Source of the DNA: Baylisascaris procyonis | Lineage: Eukaryota; Nematoda; Chromadorea; Rhabditida; Ascarididae | Direction of reading: 5' to 3' | DNA: 64,000 nucleotides | NCBI GenBank assembly: GCA_037389465.1 | Contig: JAZARR010000078.1 | Coordinates: 434,001 to 498,000 of the forward strand | Part shown: one piece after another, positions 37,101 through 49,000 of the stretch | Layout of the letters: each line of letters begins with the position of its first letter | How positions within the stretch are numbered: the stretch's first letter is position 1 | Position numbers and translations under genes: made by a program | Notes under the pieces: model-generated | Told to the model about the DNA's origin: nothing | What the model saw: the letters and a program-made list of their open reading frames with translations, nothing else | Databases searched by the model: none

Positions 37101-40004
37101 TTATCCTCGGAAATTTAAGACATAGTTAGGCTATTGCACACAAAATCGAAATTTTAGTTAGACAATTAGCAACATTTTTGTGAATATTAACGACATAAAA
37201 ACTCACGCAAAAAAACAATAATAACTATAAACCGATGACAATAATAAATTGAAAATTCACCAAGAAAATAAACCGTTTATAAACACCACCTTTTCTAATC
37301 CTTTGAAAACCATGCCTCCAGGTTTCGTTACACCATGCACCCTCTTCAGCTCGTCCCAATATTTTTGCTCCCGTTCAGTAAATTCGAAACGAGTGGGATC
37401 CCTCTTGAATTGATTCAAAAGAAAAAACTCTTCTGCTGCCGTACCGGATAACTGTGCCACCAAATTTGTACAAGATGTTGCAACGATCATATCGAGCTCA
37501 AGCTCAGGCTGTCTGCAAACGCATTTATTAAACCTTCCGAACATTAAAACCTTTGAAATGATTAAACCTATAGAAAGTGATTTTATGGCACCATCAAAAT
37601 GAACCTCGAATCACTCACTCTGCTCCAAGAACTCTAGTTCAAAATGCACTCACTGCGAGAAAAGACAACCGCGTTGCGAGGAATTCATTTTGATCAGAAA
37701 CGTACGCATTGTAGGACATTTTATGTGCAAATAGACGTTTATTTCCTATCAGCAATCAATTCTTCTCTGAGATGACTGGGTTCATCAAAATTTTAATGAA
37801 GAAATTTTTACCCAAGAAACTCATAGTGTTCTTACGGATCGCTGGATTCAATTGGAATCATTTTTTAACAATCAGAAAATGCTTCCGTGCGATCTTTGAT
37901 GGAATGACTAACTGCCAGATAATTTCAGTCCAAATTCAATAAATACGGCTTTGAATGTTGAAAATTCGCGCATTTCAAACATTATTTAAAACCATTTCGT
38001 GAACGTTGAAAAAAGCTTTCAGGTGATCGTTCGAGTTAGATTATGCACTCGGAGCCCGCTGTTCTGATGCATCTAGCTCTCTTAACTTCTCCAAGAAATC
38101 CTTGAAAAATTCATCATCTGCTATGTGCATAAGATTATTTCCTATATGCTATATATGCATAATATTTACTATATGTTATATTAAATAACCTTTTCGTGGA
38201 CTGCTTGATTTCGTCCAAAAGTTTCTTCAACAAAAACGAAAAAAATTCGCAGACCTTCAACATTTATGCTAAGCCTGAGATCTGAAAAATTTTCTCGGTA
38301 ATGAATTATTCCATGAAATTCTAAATGGAAACATATCTTGGACACTTAATTTTCGGTAAAAACCAGCGTGATTCACAAAAAATTATGGCCTGTTATAATC
38401 AAAAGTTCCGAAAATTTTCAAGAAAAACCTGGTTTATGGATAAAAAGGATGAATTTTTAGATTGAATCAAAATCACTGGTTAAAATGACTTGAGAGGAAA
38501 TGATTGCCGTAGAAGATTAATTTAGAAAAATGAAACTTCGTTCTTGAAAGGAAAAACACTGTTGTCCAAGAATACTACTAGATAGGAATAAATGTTGCCC
38601 GAAAATCTCTCTGAGCACCTCAGAAAGTGCACCTCGTCAGGAAAAAGTAACACATAGTCAAATCAGAATGTAATTTTCGCTAAGTGTTCAACGTCAATTT
38701 TAAATTTCATTTTAAATTATTGTTAAAATCCCTTTCCAATTCACCGTAAATGAGTCATGACCGTTATTACCTTCTAGAAGCATGTCAAGCTCAAATTCAG
38801 GCCGCTGTCATCTCGAGCTCCTCTTCAGTTAGGATGATGTCTGAATATATCTTTGCAGCTGAATTTAAGCTTGTAACCTGACGGCAAGTCGTAATAGCTG
38901 ATAGCTTTTCAGCAGATGCAGACCGAACTTACAACATTGAAGGTAGTGCAGTTAACAAAATAGAAAGTTAAAACTCACTCATCAAATGCAGTATCAACTG
39001 CGAATTTATATTCGAATTCGACATCCCCATAGACATAGGTTTTCAACTCGCCGAAAACCAAAACGCCAATAACAGAGAAACAGACGATTGAAACTGCAAA
39101 AGATAAAAAACAAAATTTAAAAAAATTAGTGACAATCTATATGACTGGTGAAATGACAGAATAGTACGGTGAAAAGTAGGGAAGCACATTGGCGGCACTG
39201 CTAAGAATGCGATTTTGCAGTGTCGCCGAACTCATCTATCGCCACCATCAATACATAAAACAAGGGAACCCCACAATAACACATTTAATACTCCGGTCCA
39301 CGGGAATTATTGTTTGATCCCAACTCCTCCTTCAGATCAACCGACTCTCCAGTGACTTCACCGGCGTCTCAATATGGATATAGGAAGCGCGTCGAAGAGT
39401 TCAAGTTGTGGACCTCATAGTAGCAGAGCTGTTACCACCAACCTTTTGACCTAAACCGACCCATAAAGATTTATGGTCAAGAATATTAACGATAATGCTT
39501 GCTTTTAGCCCCTCAAAAATTACCATTCCCTGCAAGTGTCAAATGAAAGTGACTGACGAATTGGTTTAGGACAGCTTTTTCTTGTACAGGATGTTGTTGA
39601 GCAATAAGTTTCCGCCGAAACTAGCATATCAGTTAGAACCCTATAAACACCTTTTCGCCGGGAGATATAAATGTTATTTATAGTTCTAATCAATTCGTCA
39701 AGCCTTTTTTTTTTTATTTCATACTAAACTGATCAAAATATATCAACCATTTTCTTATGGAGAGATTGAAAAAGGTAACGGTAAAGAATCTTTAAGAGTA
39801 GAATACTTGGGCAAAATGTGCCTTCAATTGGGGAAAAGAAGCATAGCCTTTATATATGATGCGCTCACAAAACTTACTGATTGCACCACTTGTCTTTTTT
39901 TCTTCCTTAATTTCATCGGTAGTTTTATCAAATGCGTCCAAACTCTGTACAATTTCTTGCAATGTTGAACGTCGATGGCGTAGCACAGCGCCCGGCAACG
40001 ACAT
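26688..40004 (-). CDS. ERGIC2: ERGIC2-like ER-Golgi cargo-shuttling membrane protein (complete, 9 exons)
   Basis: Nine minus-strand exons join in consistent phase: 40004-39878, 39093-38979, 37512-37290, 36076-35902, 33465-33319, 32864-32766, 31486-31380, 30872-30778, 26889-26688. They give 1290 bases, or 429 residues (human ERGIC2 is 377). Members of this family cycle between ER and Golgi in COPII/COPI vesicles, usually with a second ERGIC protein, and have two membrane helices flanking a large lumenal domain. Visible landmarks are the N-terminal SLDAFDKT, helix 1 at about residues 44-58, the ACRVHGRVRVNKVKG core, ISHRIARLHFG then TPLAGTEQI, YRYFLKVVPT with YQYSVTKT, and helix 2 at about 366-393 (FVRLCSVVGGVFA). 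ERGIC2 rather than ERGIC3 is favoured by the short N-terminus and the ACR-HG core. All introns are GT-AG. The acidic and Lys-rich loop at about residues 160-205 is the least conserved part, and the exon 3 donor (GTGGTG) is the weakest boundary. Confidence 0.92.
26890..30777. other. ERGIC2 intron 8, no nested gene seen
   Basis: The largest intron of the gene. It holds several plus-strand frames of 60-146 codons (for example 27706-28146 and 28312-28557), none with a recognised family. It may include decayed mobile DNA, but I could not identify a domain. Confidence 0.5.
30778..30872 (-). CDS. ERGIC2: ERGIC2 exon 8
   Basis: The acceptor is CCTTTCAG and the donor GTTAGT. It encodes HPAIAIHYEFAALVVEVRE, equivalent to the family's GIFxKYDLSxLMVxVxE strand just before helix 2. 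Confidence 0.92.
31108..31143. repeat. (AT)n microsatellite
   Basis: About 36 bases of pure AT in ERGIC2 intron 7. Short plus-strand frames ending in Ile-Tyr repeats come from it. Confidence 0.95.
31380..31486 (-). CDS. ERGIC2: ERGIC2 exon 7
   Basis: The acceptor is TTTTTTTGCAG and the donor GTTTGT. It encodes YRYFLKVVPTRI and TYQYSVTKT, equivalent to QYFITVVPTK and HQFSVTER in the human protein. Confidence 0.93.
32766..32864 (-). CDS. ERGIC2: ERGIC2 exon 6
   Basis: A 99-base exon with acceptor TTTTTAG and donor GTATGC. It encodes NISHRIARLHFG and TPLAGTEQI, matching the family's SHRIxxLSFG and NPLDGTE motifs. Confidence 0.93.
33319..33465 (-). CDS. ERGIC2: ERGIC2 exon 5 (conserved lumenal core)
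   Basis: The acceptor is TGCTTTAG and the donor GTATGC. It encodes ACRVHGRVRVNKVKGD and the following Ala-Gly-Lys strand, the most recognisable part of the ERGIC2 lumenal domain. Confidence 0.93.
33639..33999 (-). CDS. Doubtful intronic ORF inside ERGIC2 intron 4
   Basis: The minus strand stays open for about 160 codons from 33999 to about 33520. Alternatively it can be read as two splice-compatible pieces: 33999-33910 (acceptor TTTTAG, donor GTAATA) and 33740-33639 (acceptor TTTTGCAG, ending in TAG). Neither reading shows a family that I recognise. Joined to ERGIC2 exon 4 in phase, the first piece would hit a stop at once, so it is not a normal ERGIC2 exon. It could be a nested gene, a poison exon or chance. 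Confidence 0.17.
35902..36076 (-). CDS. ERGIC2: ERGIC2 exon 4
   Basis: The acceptor TTGTTCAG lies before 36076 and the donor GTATGC after 35902. It encodes a charged helical segment rich in Glu/Lys, the variable part of the family. Support is mainly from position and phase (phase 0 in, phase 1 out). Confidence 0.78.
37290..37512 (-). CDS. ERGIC2: ERGIC2 exon 3
   Basis: The acceptor is TTTGCAG. It encodes the first lumenal strand (PELELDMIVATSC, matching the family's LxxNxDITVxxxC) and FTEREQKYWDEL, which corresponds to LSPQQKEWQRML in human. The donor is GTGGTG, not a strong consensus but phase-compatible with exon 4. Confidence 0.82.
38773..38806 (-). other. Exon-3-like fragment within ERGIC2 intron 2
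   Basis: On the minus strand this segment encodes RPEFELDMLLE, bounded by an AG before and a GTAATA donor after. Over its first 24 bases it differs from the start of exon 3 at only 5 positions, and the peptide is nearly the same. Its phase does not fit exon 2, so if derived from exon 3 it is a dead or frameshifting copy. Confidence 0.35.
38979..39093 (-). CDS. ERGIC2: ERGIC2 exon 2 (membrane helix 1)
   Basis: The acceptor TTTTGCAG lies just upstream and the donor is GTGAGT. It encodes the first hydrophobic helix (SIVCFSVIGVLVFGEL) and the following Tyr/Glu-rich lumenal start. It is in phase with exons 1 and 3. Confidence 0.9.
39878..40004 (-). CDS. ERGIC2: ERGIC2 exon 1
   Basis: It begins with ATG at 40004-40002 and encodes the cytosolic N-terminus with the family's Leu-Asp-Ala-Phe-x-Lys motif. 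It ends in phase 1 at a GTAAGT donor. The ATG is chosen because it follows a TTTCAG acceptor by 23 bases and gives the usual family length before helix 1. Confidence 0.88.
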
Positions 40005-40021
40005 CCTCACCGTATGAGTCT

Positions 40022-40033
40022 GCCCACCTGAAA
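40022..40033 (-). promoter_or_regulatory. Likely trans-splice acceptor for ERGIC2
   Basis: The minus-strand sequence CACTTTCAG ends at 40028, giving an mRNA start at 40027, only 23 bases before the ATG. This spacing is usual for spliced-leader acceptors in nematodes. An ordinary intron after a 5' untranslated exon cannot be excluded. Confidence 0.5.
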
Positions 40034-43000
40034 GTGGACAGCAAAAATTATGCGTATTCGCAATGAAGACATTACCCATTGTTGATGAACAGTGGATTCT
40101 CATTAGTAAGTAATGCCTATATGTTGCGTGACGATCATTCGCACAACGACGTTAATATGGGAACACAACAGCTTTAATAAATCAAAGCTAATAAAATCAT
40201 CCGAACAAAACCTGCTTAACGGCACAATGAGCAATGCATGAGAAAACGCATTCGGCTGAAATAAAAAGCTGAGAACACCCTTTCCGCTATAACTCGATCT
40301 GACTGTTTTCCGGGCCATCGCCTTGCCCGAAAAGCGATCAAGCACATGCTCTTCTGTTGCAATCCCCCCCCCCCCCTCCTCTACCCCACCCTTCAAAGGG
40401 TGGCAAGAAACATGTAAGCACAAAGGACTGCGACGAAGGGTAACTTGAGCATAAGGCACTCTCCATCACAATTACTCTAAGCACCAAACAGTCGAGCAGG
40501 TCACAAAGAATTTGAGATATTTCTATGAGCTTAGACTGCTGAGTTACAATTGTTACGAAAAAGATGCGAACTGTAAAGTGATGTTAATAAACACAACTTT
40601 ATAGCCGTAAAATTCACTGAAGAGCCACCCCGCCTCTATCATTTCACGCTCACAGCATTTACTATACACCAAACATTTAGCTACAACTGAAAGCAGTAGA
40701 ACAGAGTCATAAGGATTCCAAAGAAGACTTTTTGATGGACACATTTCTATTTGTATGGATCTTCTTCCTTTCCGTTTACAAAAAAAAAATGCCCGCGAAA
40801 AAATTTTCCAATTTGCATACTGTGCGTGACATTTTTTCTGTATACAAATTTTTTTTCCTATGTAAAAGAGGTAGAAAATGCGCTAAATGATGATTGCTCA
40901 CTTGCTTTTCTTACCTCTCCCTCCCATTACCACTGATACCGCCCTCCACCTTTCCCTTCACTGCCGATGACGTCATTGATGCCCCATTCGCATATGTACT
41001 TAAAATGCTTTATACAACAACAGGCAGCCTTAACTATTACCTCATCTCTGACCTATCCTGGAGGATAATACTTACGTCACCCTGGTTCTTTTATGTTTTT
41101 CACCACCTTCAATTTGGAAACATAAAGAAGGCATGTGGATACGAACACAAAGAAAGAGGGCAAGACAGACAAAAGAGAGAAGAAAATAGAGCAAAACGTC
41201 CAGATAAAAGGACACCAACGACGTTTGAAGTTTAATACGGCGTGCGTTTAGGCAAGAAGGGCGATAAAGTGTCGAACAAAACGACCCAACGGCAGTTTGA
41301 AAGGTGAAGGGGTTGGCTCATTAAAGGATTATACAACACGAAACTGGAAATCCTGCGAAACATTGTCTGCTGAAAAGAGGAACGTGTAGAATGATCTCAT
41401 ACTTTTGATATGCACTATGCGCTACTACGTTCATATGTGTGTCGAAGGGCACTTTCGAATCTACCATAAAATTGCGACATCTAGCGCAGTCATTTGAAGG
41501 AACAGCCGAGTACGTTTATGCTGCACACCTGTGGAGAGGAAGAGAATCAAAATGAGGATGGAAGCCGATGCTTCATATGTATCGCCCAGTGTGAAAGCTA
41601 CAGAAAAGATCCCTATTAACAGCGAATAATCCGTGACTACCCGCTTCATAGTTTCCCATTCCCATTCTGAATTTCAGCGCAGCAATGTGCTCAAGTAATG
41701 GCAATGCTCCTGGGATAGTGAAATAGATGAAGCAATCGTTAATGTTGAAAAACGCGAGGAACGAAACCTTATTGACGAGGGAGTTGCGTCGACGGATGAG
41801 GTCTAAAATATTTTTTAAAAAAGGTATAAAAAGGTATACGCAGGTATAAAACCTACAAGAGTACACCCAGTAGTATTAGATGGTGGAATGTTGTTTCAGT
41901 TACCTAAGTGACGTTGAAGACAAGAAAGATAAACACTGTCCAAACGGTTTGCAAATTTCACTGGCAATCTCTAGAATCTTAGGTGCATCATTGGAGCAAG
42001 TTTCGGGATGCCTCTATAAAGACGAAATATATACGGCGATCCCAGCCGTGCAGGCAGTAGGTGCATTTTTAGAAGCTAAAATTGGTGCAAACATCGATTA
42101 TAGGAAGGAACAAGTTGAGGTGTTTTTAATAGTGGAATCTCGGAAAATGCACCAGTAATTTTATAATAAGGGTTAGGAGATGCCCAGACCTTCCTTCTGG
42201 CAACAACTCTTGTGTAGCATAGGCAAGGGTGCGGCAGCGCTAATCACTAGATCACATAGTCGACTCACTCCAATATAACTTCCCCTAAAGGGCGGACGCT
42301 CGGCTCACTCACCAGTTCCATTTCTTGTATGATGAGCCTTAACATCGAAAAAGCATCGTCCAATTTCATGATTACCTTTAGAACGCTTTATAGTCACTTA
42401 ATTGTGAAATAACCGTAGCGAGTTAAGTCACACGTCACCAGAAGTCATTTAGAAAGATATGCGACTACATAATAGAAAAGAGATTAAATAACTCGGAAAA
42501 GGGAGGAAGGGGGAGGAGAGAGGGAGGGAATTCAAGGGAGGGAGGGAACAAAACGTTTAAAGAACCGCCCAAAACTTTTCGCATCCTGTTTGAAGAAAAA
42601 ATACTTAGTATGCAGATTACAACATTGTGCAGAAAACGCAAAACGAAATAATCTGCAGCATGCAATGAAAAGTACCTCCCACATAGTTGTTTACTTCGCA
42701 TATATCAAAAAATACTCCGCAATCAAAGAGGATTACTTTGATCTTTACATGCTGAAAAACTGCGAAAGGAGGCTGTGACACAACCTTTGCACTAATGACT
42801 GATTTTTCAAAACCATATCAGCTATCATTATTCCACGAAGTACCGCGATTTGCATGCCATGACTTTATACCTGTATTTCTGTCTCTTTACCTAATCGCAG
42901 CGGAAGTTAATTCGGATCACCTCTCATGTCCTCCCTCAACGAGTTTTATTCCACTTGGTGGTTAACTGAACCTGTCCGAGAGGTATGTGACAAATCACCT

Positions 43001-46000
43001 CGACTGCCGCAATCGACAAAATGCAAGATGTGCATTCATATCACAGCGTATTAGACAACACTGTCACGCGAGGTCGGCGACATCTCTGCGTTTCATTTTT
43101 TTAACAACAATGATCTCCACACATCGAGTCGGTGAATGAAGGAGGAAAGAAAACAACGAAGAATATACAGTATTATCAAAATATTAATGCACCAATAGAA
43201 AACAACAAAAGAATATCAAAATGGAACACCATAGTATTAATGAGAGAGAAACACTGCCCACCAAATGCACCAATCTGAGCAAAGCAAAGGGCACACTCGG
43301 GACACGAGATCAACAAATCACGGATTTGTCGACATGTGAAAGTGGAAAGGAATTATGCGTTAATGAAACTTTCAGGATGCTAATCCCACCAACGCACAGC
43401 ATGCAACTGCAAACTGTACAGCACATAGTCGCTAATGCACCGGTTATACTACCACTTCGTGATGGCTTCTAAGCGGATTCATGTTCAACACGACCTCGTA
43501 GAAACCTTTATGGGTAAAACGTGGTTGCAGCCTAAAACTACGCACCTGCTGCAAAAAAATCTTTAAAAATGCAGTTTTCTACTTTTCTTTGCACAGCAAT
43601 GAATCGAGCAGCGAGTTGCACACTCTTCTGGTCGTTGCATCGTTTTACTCACTAGGATACTACGGGACGCGCACCTCGTTCGTTGATGTGCCTTCAAATA
43701 CTATGGGCAGTGTCGTGTTTTTGTTCCTATTACAACACATGATAATGAATTATGGACTGTTACAAAAAGTTAGCTGTTGTACTAGAATGGTAATGCAGTA
43801 CAGCGTGAGAGAAGGAAGCAGTACAAACAACGATGAAGGGCAAACGAAAGGAGCGAAGACAATCAATCAAGTGGAACTTCACCTGTCGTAACGATAGAAA
43901 TATGGTCCAATTCAGGTGAATGTAGAGTTGCTCCTCTTGCATTCTGGACCAGTGAAGCAGTCAGCCCACTTATTGAAACTGTTCACGTAAATGAACAGCT
44001 CATGAGTTGCGTGAATTGCAGGATGACGTCATGAGCGCGTTTAAAATAACACAGTGCCTAAATGATGACGGTTGAAGTTGTTAAAGTCATTTCAGGCGTT
44101 CATAAAGAGGGAAACGATCAGGACTTGACTTCAATGGACGTGTGATCACTACTTTAACCGTTTGATCCGTTTGACTGTAAACCTGAATGAGTAAACGTCC
44201 GGTGTGAGTGAACGCTCGTGAGCGAACTTCAGCATCGATGCAGCAAAGCGCAATCACCGTCCTCGATTATAGTCCATCTTCAATAGTTTCTGTCCGCATA
44301 AAAGCCTCGAAACATCCTGACAACCTCAACTACAGCGAAGGACGCTACATATTTAAAGCTACATAGGGATCAATTCCTTCCGTTCGTTTATTATCAAACG
44401 TGATATGCAAGGGGTTAGTGGAATGAGGGATCCAGAAGATACTGCACTGCATGTTGATATTGCACAACATGGCTATAGGATCATTTTTGTACGAATGAAG
44501 AGATTCAAATAATCACTATTTGCAGTGGCTGAGCCAAGGCCTTCAAATTTATATCCAGTAGAAAGCTACTACATAAATGGCCTAGACATAAATAAAGGCT
44601 TATGAAGAACGTTTAAATAATAAAATATACATAAATATTTATAAAGACGTTTAGATAAAAAATATATAAAGTTGATATATTGACCAAAAAAAACAGAAAC
44701 AAAGATGAAACATAGAAGAAAGCATCAACCGAAACGAAAATTGAGCAGAAAAAAGAGAAAAGAGAAGATCATATGTTGTTAAGAGTTGAATGAGTCTGCA
44801 TTCAAATGTGAAAATGTTTTCTCAACGAAAGCTGATTGCTGAAGAAAGAAAAAACAAAATCATTCAACTGAACGAATTCAACAAAGATATACAAGAGGCA
44901 CATTTATTTCTGCACATTTCAAATATTGACAATAAGAATGTCGGTGGGCGATCTGGCCAGCTTATCATAAAAGCTTTCAGATAATTTCTAAGCCTTTTCC
45001 AATCTTATAAACATTCTAATAAAAAGGATACTATCATGAATAAAAAACATTGAAGTATATCTATCAAAAAGAGTGATGCATTCGTGAGATGCATAGCGAA
45101 AAAAAAAAAAAGAAAAGAGAATCATTCAAACAAAAATACGAGCAAAGATTACATCAAGTTCAAAGTTTTTGATTATGCTTACTAACTAGGCTAATACTTA
45201 TAGTCATGCTGATTGTGCTAATGCTAGTTAAAGCTGATAGATCCGTTATATGCAAAGTGTACTGAGAAGACATGCTTCTGATATGATCAAGAAAGAAATG
45301 AATGGTGAATTTAATTTCTCATTTTGTAGCGAAAATAAACAAAAATTTGAATTGAACTCAGTAAATTGCTACTGCAATAGTGATTTGCAATCGAAGATGC
45401 GTAAACGCATACTCTCAGTCAAATTAAATAGACTAAAAATAAACTGCGTTCAAAGCAGCAAAATATTATTATATTCGACCTCTGTGTATGATCCTCCTAC
45501 GATCACATCCCTAATGCGTTCTAAATGAGAGCCACACTTAGCGGCAATATTTTAATATTGGACGTCAATAAGTAATAAAAGTTCTCTGGTAGTATTCAAA
45601 GTATTTTTAGCGAATGAAAGGCAAAGTAGAATTAGGAGGCCTTCAATGTCTAAATCTTGATGGTTTACCCTTTCAGGTCGGTCAATACTCTCATCCCAAA
45701 TGTTCCTTATTGATGTAAGTGGTAGCGACAGTACCCTGTTACCGCTGCACAACGAAACGTCACAGAAGGTTATTGAAACTCTGCAGACAAATAGCATGTA
45801 AGAGTAATGTGTTGAATTCCGAGTTTCATTAATTTCAGCCCAAAAAACGTATTTCTTGATAGAACTGACTTGAACCAACCACATAAGATTTATCAGAAGA
45901 TTGTTGTATTGCGCAAGTTCGATTTCGTATCCCGGTAGGTTGCGTTCCGTTTAACTTAAGTTATCAGAACTTAGATGAATTAATTCTCACGTTGTGCAAC

Positions 46001-49000
46001 TTTTTAAAAATATCTAGCGGATTGTGGATATTGGTCTTCCTGGACGAGTTGCCTGAACTTACGCAAGCATAAATCCATCCTCTATAAAGCGCATAACATT
46101 TTGGAAGCTGTTAGAGTTTCCACTATAAACCCCATCAACAAACGTTTCGGAAGTGATTGTGTCTTTGCATGTATGAAACTACACGTTAAGTAAGAAGTAC
46201 TAGTGATTTTTCCTCCCTTGTTTCCGTTTCATGCCCATTTTGTGTGCATTTTGTGGGCGACGTTTTGTTCATCTGCTCTCCTCTTTCCTCTTCACCTACA
46301 CTCTTTTCCTTTCTTCCGCTTCGTTGTATGCACTCTCAGGTGATGAGTTTCATGTTCTACAAGAATTCGTTAAATTATAAGAACATGACCATCAAATGTG
46401 GGATGCATCCTCAAGAAAAGGTATTGGAAGTTGTATGGAGGTACTTGACCCGATCCTTGCAGAAGCCTTTATAAGTTCTCTGCCGAGAAGCCTTGACCCG
46501 ATCCATTTCTAAGTGCATACCTTCTGTTTGAGAGTATTTACGTCAATCTTGAAATGTTTTCAGCCATTTCTTTTCAATACATCATCAAGGTAAAGATTAG
46601 ACTATGCAGATTTGCTTCCCTTTCTAAGAGTGCAACCATAATCACTGGAGTTCCTCGCAGAAACGTTCTTGTATCTCTCCTGTCCAATTTTACAGGACAA
46701 GCGTATTAAAGTGATTGTCGAGTGTGAAAGCTTGGACGCAGACACTAAGATGAATGCCCAATGCGCTGATTGCAGCAAACACCGACTGCTGATAACGCAG
46801 TGTGGAGAAGGTGCTGAGTGCTAAAACGCCGAATCGATTAAGAACCGCATCAGCAGTGCTAGCAGAAGCCCTATATGATGAGAAGTGATGGCGAAATTCA
46901 GTTTAGATAGGTGAACATTTAAAGAAAACTCAAATTTAGAAAACCGATAAATCCGTAAAGATTCTTGGTCTTAAAAAATTTGAACGATCATTGGATCGCT
47001 ATTGAAAACACCCCAAATTCGCTCAAGATTGCATAAATGTAGTAGTTCCTTCACGCCGTCACAGTCATATTCTGAATGAATATTTCCCTAATTTATAGAA
47101 TGTTGAATGCTGACAATTCAAATGAATAAAACGGTGCATTTATGAAGTAAAATATATAGAAAAGAGTGCATCCACATTGAATGGATTTACGCAGATTGTT
47201 AGGGCAATTATAATGCTATTGCAAATTCGAAATACAATTAATTAACCGGGAGGCAGTCAAAAAGAAATTGCCAAATTTCTTCCTACTTCTTTATTTGCTC
47301 ATAACTTGCTCGCTGGCTTTATTCTTTCTTGGAAATCGGTCGAAGATATCAGTTCAAAGGGATTTTCACGAGGCGAAAACATTCAAAAGATGCGTTCAGA
47401 GGGGTTTGCACATCATTCACAGTGGGGTTCTTTTCCACCCTTGGCTTTGTTAGATTTTGTGTGTTTGTTTCGCGGATAGCGACTACATTGCGAATTCCCA
47501 CGTAGATATCGACCTTCAGTGGGACGGAACTTCGAAGAATTGGAGGCTCGATGAGTGCGTGACTCTCCATTTTGCTTTCACTTAAATATTTGCATGAAGG
47601 ATGCCAGCTTCATCTCTAAACTATTATCATATGAGGCTTTTTACAGACCAATTCTGGAAGAGGTACAGCTGAGAATAGTTGGAATATTTTTACATCTTTT
47701 TTAATTTTTTGAAATGTATATGTAGACTTCAATCAAAATCTATGATTTTATAGAGTAAAAACAAATTTGCAAGCAGATCTTTTGCAACATGCTTGAAAGT
47801 TTTATGAAGGTAAAACAAATGTATAGATAGGCTTTATTAAACATTCAAATATTATAAAAAACAAGTAAATAGGTAGACTTTTAGCAATTCTGAAAGTTGG
47901 TCTAGTAGAAAAACAAATGCAAAGGTATGCCTTGAATTATTTTAAATAGTATTTGTTTAAATAAAATAGAATAGCGAATAAGCTAGTAAACGTGTAGTTA
48001 GATAAAGATGTAGACGGCTGTTAGGATGCTAGATAGATGTCAAGAATGCAAGAAGTAAGACGCGAATAGATTACCTATGAGAATAAAATGTGACCACGTT
48101 TCGGCCCTTATCCGTTGACGTGTTGCACCTGAGTTATGCACGGGCCATCTTCAGGACGATAGGCATAACCCTGTTTGTATAAGAAGGTGTATAGACAGCT
48201 TAACTAAGAGTAGAGAAAAGTAGAAACGAATGAAAAGGGAACTCTTATTTAAATACACGTAAAATGTAAATTAAGAAAAATTGTAGTAAATATAAAAGTT
48301 ATAAACGATAACACTAACCTATCCCATAGTCCGAAATAATGAAGGAAAATCAAAGATTAAGAATGCTGTAATAGAACAGCCTGTATGAAAACTAAGGCAC
48401 ATGTAGAATATATTTATAAAGTTAGGAATGGAGTGTACGACAGGTTAAAAGTTAGTATATATGGAACTATATAGTCGAAACGAGTGAAAAAAGAAAAGTA
48501 AGCGATGACGATTGATAGTCGATATATGTGAGTGCAGATGTTGACGGGATCTTGCTAACAGTGGTAACACGTAGAGCAATATTTATTTGATCTGTGTTTA
48601 ATACTAGACCTATCGAAGCAATAATGAATAACATTTGAAGCTCACTAAAACATTCTGAAGAGGAAATATTAATGTAAAATACTAGAACAGAACCCTAATA
48701 CTAATACAGAAAGTGAAGTTTCATTACAGGTAAAACAAAGCTAACTAAAATCTTCGAAGATTTCTTTATAAGCTCTGCCTTGACCTGCGTTTGAACTTGT
48801 AATGCCATCAAAATCTCTAAAAAGGCGTTCAACTTGGCAAATGTTACAGAATAATTGTATGCACCATTGCCGTGAGACTGTCAAAACGTTTTTTCATCCA
48901 ATTCTTGAATAACATCTTTAAGTTTCAGCATCTCATCTTCTCGTTGCCACATTTTTGCTGCAAAAGTGCAGAATTACTTCACCGTTATTGTGTTTCACAG

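Noticed and set aside
40103..40459. 118-codon minus-strand frame just upstream of ERGIC2 as an N-terminal extension
   Set aside because: It is interrupted by a C/G homopolymer, has no family similarity, and the ERGIC2 ATG with a close acceptor already gives a family-like start.
41880..42158. 92-codon plus-strand frame as a small secreted or regulatory protein
   Set aside because: No signal peptide, no family and no neighbouring exons; kept only as a note in the intergenic entry.
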